Source of the DNA: Gammaproteobacteria bacterium UBA7803
GTDB taxonomy: Bacteria; Pseudomonadota; Gammaproteobacteria; Pseudomonadales; Azotimanducaceae
Length of the DNA: 61,722 nt
Reading direction: 5' to 3'
Assembly (NCBI GenBank): GCA_002480525.1
Contig: DLCH01000075.1
Coordinates: 138,990-200,711 of the forward strand
In this document: positions 28,551-35,868 of the stretch, piece by piece
Position numbering within the stretch: the stretch's first letter is position 1
How the letters are laid out: each line of letters starts with the position of its first letter
Notes under the pieces: model-generated
What the model saw: only the letters and a program-made list of their open reading frames with translations
Databases searched by the model: none
Told to the model about the DNA's origin: nothing
Translations under genes and position numbers: made by a program

Positions 28551-29369
28551 TCACTGGTAGTAGGACGGCGCCAGGCGCAGCGTTTCCGCCAGCGCCTGGT
28601 CGTGCTCGATCCACAGCTCCGCGCCTTCGGCGTCGAGCAGCGCTTCCAGCTTCTCCATGGAGGCCCGCGTCGCCTCGGCATCGGTGTGGAACACCGGCAC
28701 GCGCCGCTCCTGCCGGCTCAGGCGGAAGTGGTACATGTCGCCGGACAACACCACCGGCCCGGGATCGGCGAGCCGCACCAGCAGCGCCTGATGGCCCGGC
28801 GTGTGCCCCGGGAGGCTGACGAGGCGCACGCTGCCGTCCCCGAACACGTCGTGGTCGCCGTCGAGCAGTCGCCTCGGCGAGTCCGCCAGGGGCGTGAACA
28901 GCGAGGTCTCGTACACCGGTAGCGCATCCACGAAACCGGCCTGATACTCGGCGGCCTGGATCAGGTGTTCGGCGCTGCGAAATGCGGCGGCGCTTCCCAC
29001 GTGGTCGAAGTGCAGGTGGGAGAACGCCACCAGGTCCACGTCCTCCGGCGCGACTCCGATGCTGCGGAGCTGGTCCACCAGAGCGCGTTCGTAGCGCATC
29101 GTCATGCCGGGCTCCGGCGTCACCGGTCCCTGGCCGGCGGCGGCCGCGGGCAGGCCGGCGTCGAACAGCAGGCGCCGGGTGTCCGCGCCGGTTCCGTGCT
29201 CGACCAGGTAGCAGGGGACGAACAGGGTGCGGACCGGCGTTTCGGCGTTGTCGATGCCGAACGCGCCGATGTCGTCGAAGGTCAGGCTGCCGCAGTCGAA
29301 GACGTACAGGCGGACGTCAGCCGCAGCGCCGGTCGCCGCCAGGCTCAGAACCAGAAACCACCATCGCAT
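28551..29369 (-). CDS. Secreted metallo-beta-lactamase-fold hydrolase (AHL-lactonase-like)
   Basis: A 272-residue protein with a signal peptide (MRWWFLVLSLAATGAAA) and an MBL core: SHLHFDHVG (HxHxDH), LPGHTPGHQ, SGDMYHF (bridging Asp) and a final EHDQ His. This zinc layout resembles N-acyl-homoserine lactonases (AiiA/AttM group), which open the lactone ring of quorum signals. Export to the periplasm is unusual for that group, so another lactone or ester is possible. The start at 29369 is chosen for the signal peptide; the frame extends to 29468 without support. Confidence 0.8.
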   Translation of the reverse strand: MRWWFLVLSLAATGAAADVRLYVFDCGSLTFDDIGAFGIDNAETPVRTLFVPCYLVEHGTGADTRRLLFDAGLPAAAAGQGPVTPEPGMTMRYERALVDQLRSIGVAPEDVDLVAFSHLHFDHVGSAAAFRSAEHLIQAAEYQAGFVDALPVYETSLFTPLADSPRRLLDGDHDVFGDGSVRLVSLPGHTPGHQALLVRLADPGPVVLSGDMYHFRLSRQERRVPVFHTDAEATRASMEKLEALLDAEGAELWIEHDQALAETLRLAPSYYQ

Positions 29370-29593
29370 GGCGCTGTCCCTCCTCGAACTCCGCAACGCT
29401 AGCGGAAAGCGGATCCTCTGGCGAGCGCTAGTGGATTGTTCGGATGTCCGGGTTCCTGCGGCAGGCATAGCCTAAAGGGTGCGATTCGGGCAGGAGGCTG
29501 GCGGATCATCCCCCATCTCCCGCCGCCGGGATCGGTCGTGGAGGACCGTCCAACCTACGGCGGTCCCGAGGAACCACCCACAGGGAGATCGTC

Positions 29594-30196
29594 ATGCGCA
29601 ACATCATTGTCTGGCTGTCGATGGCAGCCTTGGCCGCAGGCACTGCGGCCGTCCATGCGGCACCGGGCCCGGGCTCCGGTGGGGGCGCGCGTGAGCCGGC
29701 GCCGGTTCGCCAGCCCCAGGTCGACCGGGACCGCAGCCAGGATCGTGACCGAACCATGGACCGGGCGATGGACAGGACCATGGATCGGGACCGTGACCAG
29801 GATCGAGATCGTGACCAGGATCGAGACCGCGATCGCATACATCAGGACGAGCCGGTCTACGGCGCGGAAGTGATGACCGAGCAGGAACGGCTGCGCTATC
29901 GGGAGCAGCTCCGGGCAATGACCAGCGAGCAGGAACGACTCCGGTTCATGGCCCAGCATCGTGAAGAGATGCAGGCCCGTGCCCGGGAGCGCGGCGTGGC
30001 CCTGCAGGATGTCACGCCCGCGGGGGATCGTGACCAGCTCCGGGACCAGGATCGGGATCGGTTGAGAGATCAGGACCCTGATCAGGACCGGCTGCGGGAC
30101 CAGGAGCGTCTGCGGGACGAAGATCCGGATCAGGTTCGGGACCAGCTCCGTGACCGGGATCAGGATCGCGACAGGATCGATCAGGATGATCAGTAG
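29594..30196 (+). CDS. Secreted Asp/Arg-repeat low-complexity protein
   Basis: A 200-residue protein with a signal peptide (AALAAGTAAVHAAP). Two blocks of DR/RD/DQ dipeptide repeats (residues about 43-83 and 143-200) flank a folded-looking helical segment with MTEQERLRYREQLR and MARARERG-like motifs that recur in small secreted proteins of Pseudomonadota. The repeats are near-perfectly charge-alternating and probably form long salt-bridged helices or stay disordered. The last codons overlap the start of the barrel gene at 30186, so the two are co-translated. Metal or polyanion binding is possible; function unknown. Confidence 0.8.
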   Translation: MRNIIVWLSMAALAAGTAAVHAAPGPGSGGGAREPAPVRQPQVDRDRSQDRDRTMDRAMDRTMDRDRDQDRDRDQDRDRDRIHQDEPVYGAEVMTEQERLRYREQLRAMTSEQERLRFMAQHREEMQARARERGVALQDVTPAGDRDQLRDQDRDRLRDQDPDQDRLRDQERLRDEDPDQVRDQLRDRDQDRDRIDQDDQ

Positions 30197-30980
30197 CCGA
30201 CCCATCGCAGGGATCGGCCTGAGGGTGCTGTTGCTGTCCGCGGCGGGCGTGGCGTTGGCCGCGCCCGCGCTGGCGGCACCGCGCGCGGGCGTCTCCGTGG
30301 GTGCCGAATTCCGCACCGGCGACTACGGGCTCGGGGGTGCCGATATCGACGACTACTACCTGCCCGTGACGGTCGATCTGTCCTCCGACAAGCTCATCTT
30401 CCGTGCCACTGTACCCTATGCCCGGGTCGAAGGACCGGAAGGCAGCGTGCTGGTGTCGGACACCGTGCTGCCCGGCCAGGGCCCTCGGATCACCGGGAGC
30501 GGCATCGGTGACGTCATTGCCAGCCTGACGGTTCAGGACGTCTTCGTGAATCCGAACGGCGACCTCGCCGTGGATCTCACTGGGACGGTGAAGCTGGGCA
30601 CCGCGGACGACGACAAGGGGCTCGGTACCGGAGAGACGGACTATTCCGCGCAGCTCGACGTGTACCGATTTCTCGACCGGGTGACGCTGTTCGCGACGTT
30701 CGGCTACAAGGTCCGGGGCGAGCCGCCCGGCATCGACCTCGAGGACACCTGGTTCATGAGTTTCGGCGGCGCGCGGCATCTGTCCGAACGGACGTCCGTG
30801 GGCGCGTCGCTCGGCTACCGTCCTGAGGTGGTGTCGTCCGGCGACGCCGCCAGTGAGGCGGTCGTGTACGTGGCCCGGCAGCTCAGCAGCAGGACGCGGG
30901 TCAGCGGTCACGTCATGGTCGGCCTCGCCGAGGCCAGCGCCGACTGGGGGCTGGGCGTTCAGGTGCACTGGTCGCTCTGA
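30186..30980 (+). CDS. Outer-membrane beta-barrel protein (Phenol_MetA_deg/transporter-like)
   Basis: A 264-residue protein with a signal peptide (LLLSAAGVALAAPALA) and repeated amphipathic strands; the phrase DDYYLPVTVDL followed by RATVPYARVEG is typical of the MetA-pathway outer-membrane family (PF13557). It ends VQVHWSL, an aromatic last strand. The ATG at 30186 overlaps the Asp/Arg-repeat gene by 11 bp; an upstream GTG/ATG at 30150 is in frame but gives a poorer signal peptide. The pairing suggests a surface or periplasm partnership between a charged polymer-like protein and a barrel. Confidence 0.75.
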   Translation: MISSRPIAGIGLRVLLLSAAGVALAAPALAAPRAGVSVGAEFRTGDYGLGGADIDDYYLPVTVDLSSDKLIFRATVPYARVEGPEGSVLVSDTVLPGQGPRITGSGIGDVIASLTVQDVFVNPNGDLAVDLTGTVKLGTADDDKGLGTGETDYSAQLDVYRFLDRVTLFATFGYKVRGEPPGIDLEDTWFMSFGGARHLSERTSVGASLGYRPEVVSSGDAASEAVVYVARQLSSRTRVSGHVMVGLAEASADWGLGVQVHWSL

Positions 30981-31001
30981 TCCTCAGGCGGTCGGCTGCT
31001 T

Positions 31002-31018
31002 CCGGGGCTCCGCCCCGG
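31002..31018 (+). terminator. GC stem-loop after barrel gene
   Basis: CCGGGGC-TCC-GCCCCGG is a perfect 7-bp stem with a 3-nt loop, 21 bp after the barrel stop and 64 bp before the sulfotransferase start. No T-tract. Confidence 0.5.
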
Positions 31019-31081
31019 AGGCGGTGGTACACTCCCGCTTCTGCTGCCTATCACGGTCTGGTCCAGTCGTTCGGGGGAAAC

Positions 31082-31705
31082 ATGACCATCGAGGTAATCG
31101 GCGCGGGGTTCGGCCGAACCGGCACGCTGTCGCTCAAGCAGGCGCTCGAGCAGCTCGGCTTCGACAAGTGCTATCACATGGTGGAGGTGTTCCAGAACCC
31201 GGACCATCTCGAGCAGTGGACGAAGGCCACGCGCGGCGAGCCCGTGGACTGGCCGGCCCTGTTCGCCGGCTACCGGGCCAGCGTCGACTGGCCGTCCTGC
31301 AACTTCTGGGAGCTGCAGCTCGAGGCGTTTCCGGACGCGAAGGTGATTCTCTCGGAGCGCGACCCGGAGCGCTGGTACGAGAGCGTGATGAACACGATCT
31401 ATCCCAGCAGCCGGAAGGCGCGGGACTCCGCCGGTCCCGCCATGAAGCCCTGGGTCGAGATGGCCTTCGAGCTGATCTGGGACGGGACGTTTCACGGCCG
31501 TATCGAGGATCGTGAGCACGCGATCGACGTCTATCTGGCCCACAACGAGTACGTGAAGAAGCAGGCGCCCCGGGATCGGCTGCTGGTGTTCGAGCCCTCC
31601 CAGGGCTGGGAGCCGCTGTGCGAGTTCCTCGGCTGCTCGGTGCCCGACGAGCCCTATCCCCGGGTGAACACCACCGAGGAGTTTCAGGCCCGCTCCGGGA
31701 GCTGA
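31082..31705 (+). CDS. Sulfotransferase family protein
   Basis: A 207-residue P-loop protein. The PAPS 5'-phosphosulfate loop is GFGRTGTLSLKQAL at the N-terminus, and VILSERDPERWYES carries the 3'-phosphate-binding Arg/Ser region. The length and the C-terminal WEPLCEFLGCSVPDEPYPRVN match the small sulfotransferase-3-like family found widely in bacteria. It would transfer sulfate to an unidentified hydroxyl, although some members act differently. GGGGGAA precedes the ATG. It overlaps the sigma-factor gene tail-to-tail by 22 bp. Confidence 0.85.
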   Translation: MTIEVIGAGFGRTGTLSLKQALEQLGFDKCYHMVEVFQNPDHLEQWTKATRGEPVDWPALFAGYRASVDWPSCNFWELQLEAFPDAKVILSERDPERWYESVMNTIYPSSRKARDSAGPAMKPWVEMAFELIWDGTFHGRIEDREHAIDVYLAHNEYVKKQAPRDRLLVFEPSQGWEPLCEFLGCSVPDEPYPRVNTTEEFQARSGS

Positions 31706-32973
31706 ACCTCCGGGCCGGCCTCGCCGGCTTCGATCCGCTCGATGCGATCCTGCAGAAAGCCCGCCTCGGCCCGGTTGCGCGTCAGGCCGAGCGCCCGCCG
31801 GTAGGCGGCCACTGCGGCGTCCCGGCGCTCCAGGCGCCACAGCAGGGCGCCCCGGGCGGTGTGATAGGGGTGGTGGCCGATGAGCGACGGAATGGCGGCG
31901 AGGCGATCCAGCTCCGCCAGCCCGGCGGCCGCGCCGCTGGCCATGGCGATGGCCACGGCCCGGTTCAGGCGTACCACCGGCGTGTCCTGAACGCGGCACA
32001 GGGCATCGTAGAGCGCCGAGATCTCCTGCCAGTCGGTGTCCCTGGCGCTGGGCGCGTTGGCGTGTACGGCGGCAATGGCGGCCTGAATCTGGTAGGGCCC
32101 CGGGGGCTGGCGCAGCCGCAGCGCCTTCTCCAGCAGCACCGTTCCCTGGCGGATGGCGCCCGGGTCCCAGCGCGTGCGGTCCTGGTCCGCGAGCAGAACC
32201 GGCAGGCCGGCGGCATCGCTGCGCGCCGCGGCGCGGGCGTGCTGCAGCAGCATGAGGGCGAGCAGCGCCAGGGATTCCGCCTGCCCGCGCTGCAGCCTGA
32301 CCAGCCTGCGCATCAGCCCGATGGCCAGGGCGCACAGGTCCGGGCGGGTGAGCGATTCCCCCGACGTGGTGGCATATCCCTCGGTGAAGATCAGATAGGC
32401 GACCCGCAGCACGTCGTTCAGCCGGGCGGGCAGCTCGGCGCCGGTCGGCACCGACCACGGGATGCCGCTGCGCTGCAGCCGCTGGCGGGCCCGGAGCAAC
32501 CGCTGTTCCATGGTCCGGGGCGGCACCAGGAAGGCCCTGGCCACCTCCTCCAGTGACATGTCCAGCACCGTGCGCAGGGTGAGCGCGGCCCGGATCTCCG
32601 GCCGCAGCGACGGGTCGCAGCAGGTGAAGATCAGGCGCAGCAGGTCGTCGTCGAAGTCGGCCAGGGCCAGCAGCTCCTCCGGCTCCGGTGCCTGCGCCGC
32701 CTCACCCGCCTGTTGCGGGGCGTGGCGGGCAGCCACGGCCTCGCGGCGCAGGACGTCCAGCGCGCGCCGCTCGGCCACCCGGTACAGCCAGGCCGCCGGC
32801 CGGTCCGGCAGGCCGTCCACGGGCCAGCGCTCCCAGGCCGCCGTCAGGGCGTCCTGGAGCGCGTCCTCGGCCCGGTCGAAGTCGCGCAAGGCGCCGATCA
32901 GGCGGGCGCGCACGCCCGCCGCTTCCGCGCGCAGCACCAGCGCGACCCGATCCCGGCGGGCCGTCTCAGCCAT
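31684..32973 (-). CDS. ECF sigma factor with C-terminal DUF6596/TPR extension (ECF42-like)
   Basis: A 429-residue protein: sigma-70 region 2 (DRAEDALQDALTAAWERWP and PAAWLYRVAERRALD), region 4 (MSLEEVARAFLVPPRTMEQRL), then a 220-residue helical extension (FTEGYATTSG through repeats such as LNRAVAIAMASG). This is the SigJ-like/ECF42 organisation. It overlaps the upstream DGPF gene by 8 bp. The ECF42-DGPF pairing is conserved, and the C-terminal extension is thought to be needed for activity instead of an anti-sigma factor. No cognate anti-sigma gene is present. Confidence 0.9.
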   Translation of the reverse strand: MAETARRDRVALVLRAEAAGVRARLIGALRDFDRAEDALQDALTAAWERWPVDGLPDRPAAWLYRVAERRALDVLRREAVAARHAPQQAGEAAQAPEPEELLALADFDDDLLRLIFTCCDPSLRPEIRAALTLRTVLDMSLEEVARAFLVPPRTMEQRLLRARQRLQRSGIPWSVPTGAELPARLNDVLRVAYLIFTEGYATTSGESLTRPDLCALAIGLMRRLVRLQRGQAESLALLALMLLQHARAAARSDAAGLPVLLADQDRTRWDPGAIRQGTVLLEKALRLRQPPGPYQIQAAIAAVHANAPSARDTDWQEISALYDALCRVQDTPVVRLNRAVAIAMASGAAAGLAELDRLAAIPSLIGHHPYHTARGALLWRLERRDAAVAAYRRALGLTRNRAEAGFLQDRIERIEAGEAGPEVQLPERA

Positions 32974-33319
32974 CGAAGTCCATGATGGGGCGGACCTCGA
33001 TGGCCCCCGTCTTCGCGCCGGGAATACGGGCGGCGTGCTCGCACGCCTGCTCCAGGGTGTCGCACTCGACGATGTAGTAGCCGCCGAGCTGCTCCCGGGT
33101 CTCGGCGAATGGCCCGTCGGTGCTGATGGTGCGGCCGTCCTGCACCGACACGGTGATCGCGGTCTCGGAGGGCATCAGGGGGTCGCCCGCCTGCATGACG
33201 CCCCGGGCCCGCAGATCGTCGGTGAAGGTCATGTAGTCGGCGAACACCGCCTGCTGTTCCGCCTCGCTCTGCGCGGCGGCCAGGGCTTCGTTCTCCCAGA
33301 TCAACAGCATGTAACGCAT
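32966..33319 (-). CDS. YCII/DGPF-domain protein
   Basis: A 117-residue protein that starts MRYMLLIWENE and contains the eponymous DGPF (STDGPFAETREQLGGYYIVE). It is the standard partner gene of ECF42 sigma factors and is probably part of their regulon. Its enzymatic role, if any, is not known. It is immediately upstream of, and overlaps, the sigma factor gene. Confidence 0.9.
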   Translation of the reverse strand: MRYMLLIWENEALAAAQSEAEQQAVFADYMTFTDDLRARGVMQAGDPLMPSETAITVSVQDGRTISTDGPFAETREQLGGYYIVECDTLEQACEHAARIPGAKTGAIEVRPIMDFDG

Positions 33320-33419
33320 GGCTGCAGCTCCTGCTTCCTTGGTGGGTGTGGATATAGACGGGCGAGCCCGGCCCGTTCCGACACCCGGATGCAGAATCTA
33401 CGCGCCCGGCGGGCGGGGG

Positions 33420-33848
33420 TCAGCTCGCGGCGGCCAGATCGCCGGCGTCGAGCCGGGTCAGCAGACGCCGGACGGCGTCGAGCTCGTAGCCGGCATGCAG
33501 GGTCGCGCGGTCCTGGAGCCTGGCGATGTCCGCCTCGGTGAACCAGCGGACGTCCAGCAGCTCGGACTCGTCGAAGGTCTCGATGTCGCGGTCGAGGGGC
33601 GCCGCGTAGACCATGTGCATGGCGCGCTTGTACGGGTAGGCGCCGACCTCGGTGAGTGTCGGCACGTGCAGCTCGAGCTCCTCTTCGAGCTCCCGTGCCG
33701 CGGCGGTCTCGGGGGACTCGCCCCACTCGACCTGGCCGCCCGGCAGGCCCCAGCGGCGGGTGCCCGCCCAGAAGCGATTGTGGATGGCGAGCAGGAAGCG
33801 GTCTTCCCGGTACAGGATGCAGCGCGCGGTCTTGAATCGTCTTGTCAT
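33420..33848 (-). CDS. NUDIX hydrolase
   Basis: A 142-residue protein with a complete Nudix box, GLPGGQVEWGESPETAAARE followed by LEEELEL. It would hydrolyse a nucleoside diphosphate derivative with Mg2+. The N-terminus (TARCILYREDRFLLAIHN) is typical. It stands alone, with a 100-bp gap after the DGPF gene and a 47-bp gap to the PIG-L stop, same strand. Confidence 0.9.
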   Translation of the reverse strand: MTRRFKTARCILYREDRFLLAIHNRFWAGTRRWGLPGGQVEWGESPETAAARELEEELELHVPTLTEVGAYPYKRAMHMVYAAPLDRDIETFDESELLDVRWFTEADIARLQDRATLHAGYELDAVRRLLTRLDAGDLAAAS

Positions 33849-33895
33849 GCCGTCATTGTATCAGCCGCTTCGTGACGGCGTGTGACAGCGGTCCC

Positions 33896-34672
33896 TCAGC
33901 CGTCGTCGAGCAGTGCCCGCAGCGCCTCGTCCGAGACCTGCCGGCCGTATTCGGAGCGCTCGAAGGCCTCCGCGTAGCGCATGCCCGGCCGCCCGAAGCG
34001 GCGGGCGACCGCCCTGGGCCTGGCGCCGAGAAACCGCGCCAGGAAGTGCCGGCGGTCCGCCGCGGTCTCCGGCACGGCTTCGCCGTGCATGTAGGGCAGC
34101 CACTCGTAGACCTGGGATTCGTGGCAGGCGAGCAGGTCCAGCCAGTCGTCCAGCAGATCGCCGATGTCGAGCACGTAGTCGGCGCGGAACGGAGCGGGCC
34201 GCTGGAAGAAGTCGCACATGCCGAGCACCACGGGATCCTGGGCCAGGGGCGGCACGTCCGGCACCACGCCGGGCACCCGCAGCAGGTAGCACGCGTCCTG
34301 CACGAGGCGGGCCGTGGCGCGATGGTCGGGGTGGTAGTCCTCGCTGCGGTGGGTGACCAGCAGGTCCGGCCGGAACGCGCGGATGTCGCCGATCAGCCGG
34401 TGGCGCAGGGCCAGGGTGGGCTCCAGCTCGGCGTCCCGCACGTCCCAGATCGAAACGTCCGCGCCCAGCCGCCGGGCGGCCGCGGCGGCCTCGTCGGCGC
34501 GCCGCGCCGCGAGGTCGTACCGGGACAGGGTCTGATGCCCGGCGGAGCCGTCGGTCAGGCTCAGCAGCCTGACGGCGCTGCCCCGGCGGGCCAGGCGCAG
34601 TGCCAGGCCGCCGGCGTGGAACTCCGCGTCGTCGGGGTGCGCGCCGACGATCAGCGTGCGTGGCATTGTCAT
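33896..34672 (-). CDS. PIG-L/LmbE family deacetylase
   Basis: A 258-residue zinc deacetylase: AHPDDAEFHAGG near the N-terminus (zinc His-Asp/catalytic Asp) and HRSEDYHPDH in the middle (zinc His). The family removes N-acetyl groups from GlcNAc-type conjugates. The start at 34672 (MTMPRT) has no clear Shine-Dalgarno; 34666 is an alternative. Divergent from the ABC transporter operon. The specific sugar conjugate is not identifiable. Confidence 0.87.
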   Translation of the reverse strand: MTMPRTLIVGAHPDDAEFHAGGLALRLARRGSAVRLLSLTDGSAGHQTLSRYDLAARRADEAAAAARRLGADVSIWDVRDAELEPTLALRHRLIGDIRAFRPDLLVTHRSEDYHPDHRATARLVQDACYLLRVPGVVPDVPPLAQDPVVLGMCDFFQRPAPFRADYVLDIGDLLDDWLDLLACHESQVYEWLPYMHGEAVPETAADRRHFLARFLGARPRAVARRFGRPGMRYAEAFERSEYGRQVSDEALRALLDDG

Positions 34673-34972
34673 CGGTGAACGGGGATCATGGTGGTCGTCC
34701 GCGGCGGCCTGTGCACCACCATTGTCCCGGCGCCGCCGCGGCGGCTGCAAGCTGCGCCGAGGGTTGGTCGAGTTCGCCAATATCTCGCCGGGAATGCCGG
34801 CCGGGGCCCGGGCCGGGCGCGCAGGACGTTGATTTGGCGAAGAATTATTGTTGGCCCGGTGCTTGCTGTGCTGTCGACGCCGGCCGCGGCCCGCCGGGGT
34901 GGGCCATGGCGTTTCGATCTGCTGCCGATGGCGGCGATGCTCCGGTCCGGAGCGAGACGAGGGAGACATTGC
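34673..34972. other. Divergent intergenic region, 300 bp
   Basis: No gene is supported here. Most of it is very GC-rich, but 34829-34855 is AT-rich for this genome (GTTGATTTGGCGAAGAATTA onward) and probably holds the promoter of the ABC operon. Spacing of -35/-10 hexamers is not convincing enough for an exact call. A Shine-Dalgarno GAGGGAG lies 8 nt before the ATPase ATG. Confidence 0.5.
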
Positions 34973-35857
34973 ATGCTGACCATTTCCGGGCTGTCCAAGA
35001 CCTACGCCAACGACGTGCGGGCGCTGGACGACGTCTCGCTCACCGTGCCCCGGGGCATGTTCGGGCTGCTGGGGCCGAATGGCGCCGGCAAGTCCAGCCT
35101 GATGCGCACCGTGGCCACCCTGCAGACGCCGGACACCGGGCGGATCGAGCTCGACGGTCTGGACGTGCTCGCCGAGCCCGACCGGCTGCGCCGGCGGCTG
35201 GGCTACCTGCCCCAGGAATTCGGCGCCTACCCGCGCACCTCGCCCCAGGTGATGCTCGAGCACATCGCCGCGCTGAAGGGCATCGGCAGCCGCAGCGAGC
35301 GCCGCGAAGTCGTCGAGCAACTGCTGGTGCAGACCAATCTCTGGGACGTGCGCGGCAAGAGCATCGACACGTTCTCCGGCGGCATGAAGCAGCGCTTCGG
35401 GATCGCCCAGGCGCTCATCGGCGATCCGTCGCTGATCATCGTCGACGAGCCGACCGCCGGCCTCGATCCGGCGGAGCGGCGCCGCTTCCACAATCTGCTG
35501 GCGCGCATCGGTGAGGACGTGGTGGTGATCCTGTCGACGCACATCGTCGAGGACGTCGCCGACCTGTGTCCGCGCATGGCGATCATGGGCCGCGGCCGGA
35601 TTCTCGTGGAGGGCGCGCCGGAGGACCTGACCGCACGCCTCGACGGCCGGCTGTGGCGGCAGATCGTCAGCCGTGAGGCGGCCATGGCGCGCCGGGCCGA
35701 ACTCCCGGTGGTGTCGTCGCGGCTGGTCGCCGGCCGGGTCGAGCTGCGGGTCGTCGCCGACTCGGCGCCCGCCCCGGATCTCGAGCCGGCGACGCCGACC
35801 CTGGAGGACGTGTACTTCGCGACGCTGCTCGAGCACGGCCTGTCGGTGGACCTGTGA
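34973..35857 (+). CDS. ABC transporter ATP-binding protein
   Basis: A 294-residue ATPase: Walker A LGPNGAGKSS, Q-loop YLPQEFGAYP, signature FSGGMKQR, Walker B LIIVDEPTAGLDP, and H-loop STHIVED. A C-terminal extension of about 80 residues follows, as in ABC-2 type exporters. The stop overlaps a GTG (GTGA) 12 bp before the chosen permease start. It powers the fused permease-peptidase encoded next. Confidence 0.92.
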   Translation: MLTISGLSKTYANDVRALDDVSLTVPRGMFGLLGPNGAGKSSLMRTVATLQTPDTGRIELDGLDVLAEPDRLRRRLGYLPQEFGAYPRTSPQVMLEHIAALKGIGSRSERREVVEQLLVQTNLWDVRGKSIDTFSGGMKQRFGIAQALIGDPSLIIVDEPTAGLDPAERRRFHNLLARIGEDVVVILSTHIVEDVADLCPRMAIMGRGRILVEGAPEDLTARLDGRLWRQIVSREAAMARRAELPVVSSRLVAGRVELRVVADSAPAPDLEPATPTLEDVYFATLLEHGLSVDL

Positions 35858-35868
35858 GGCGCGCCGGC

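Noticed and set aside
29370..29593. Inverted CTAGCG/CGCTAG repeat (29399-29431) as an operator
   Set aside because: Short arms and no matching regulator or second copy; kept only as a note.
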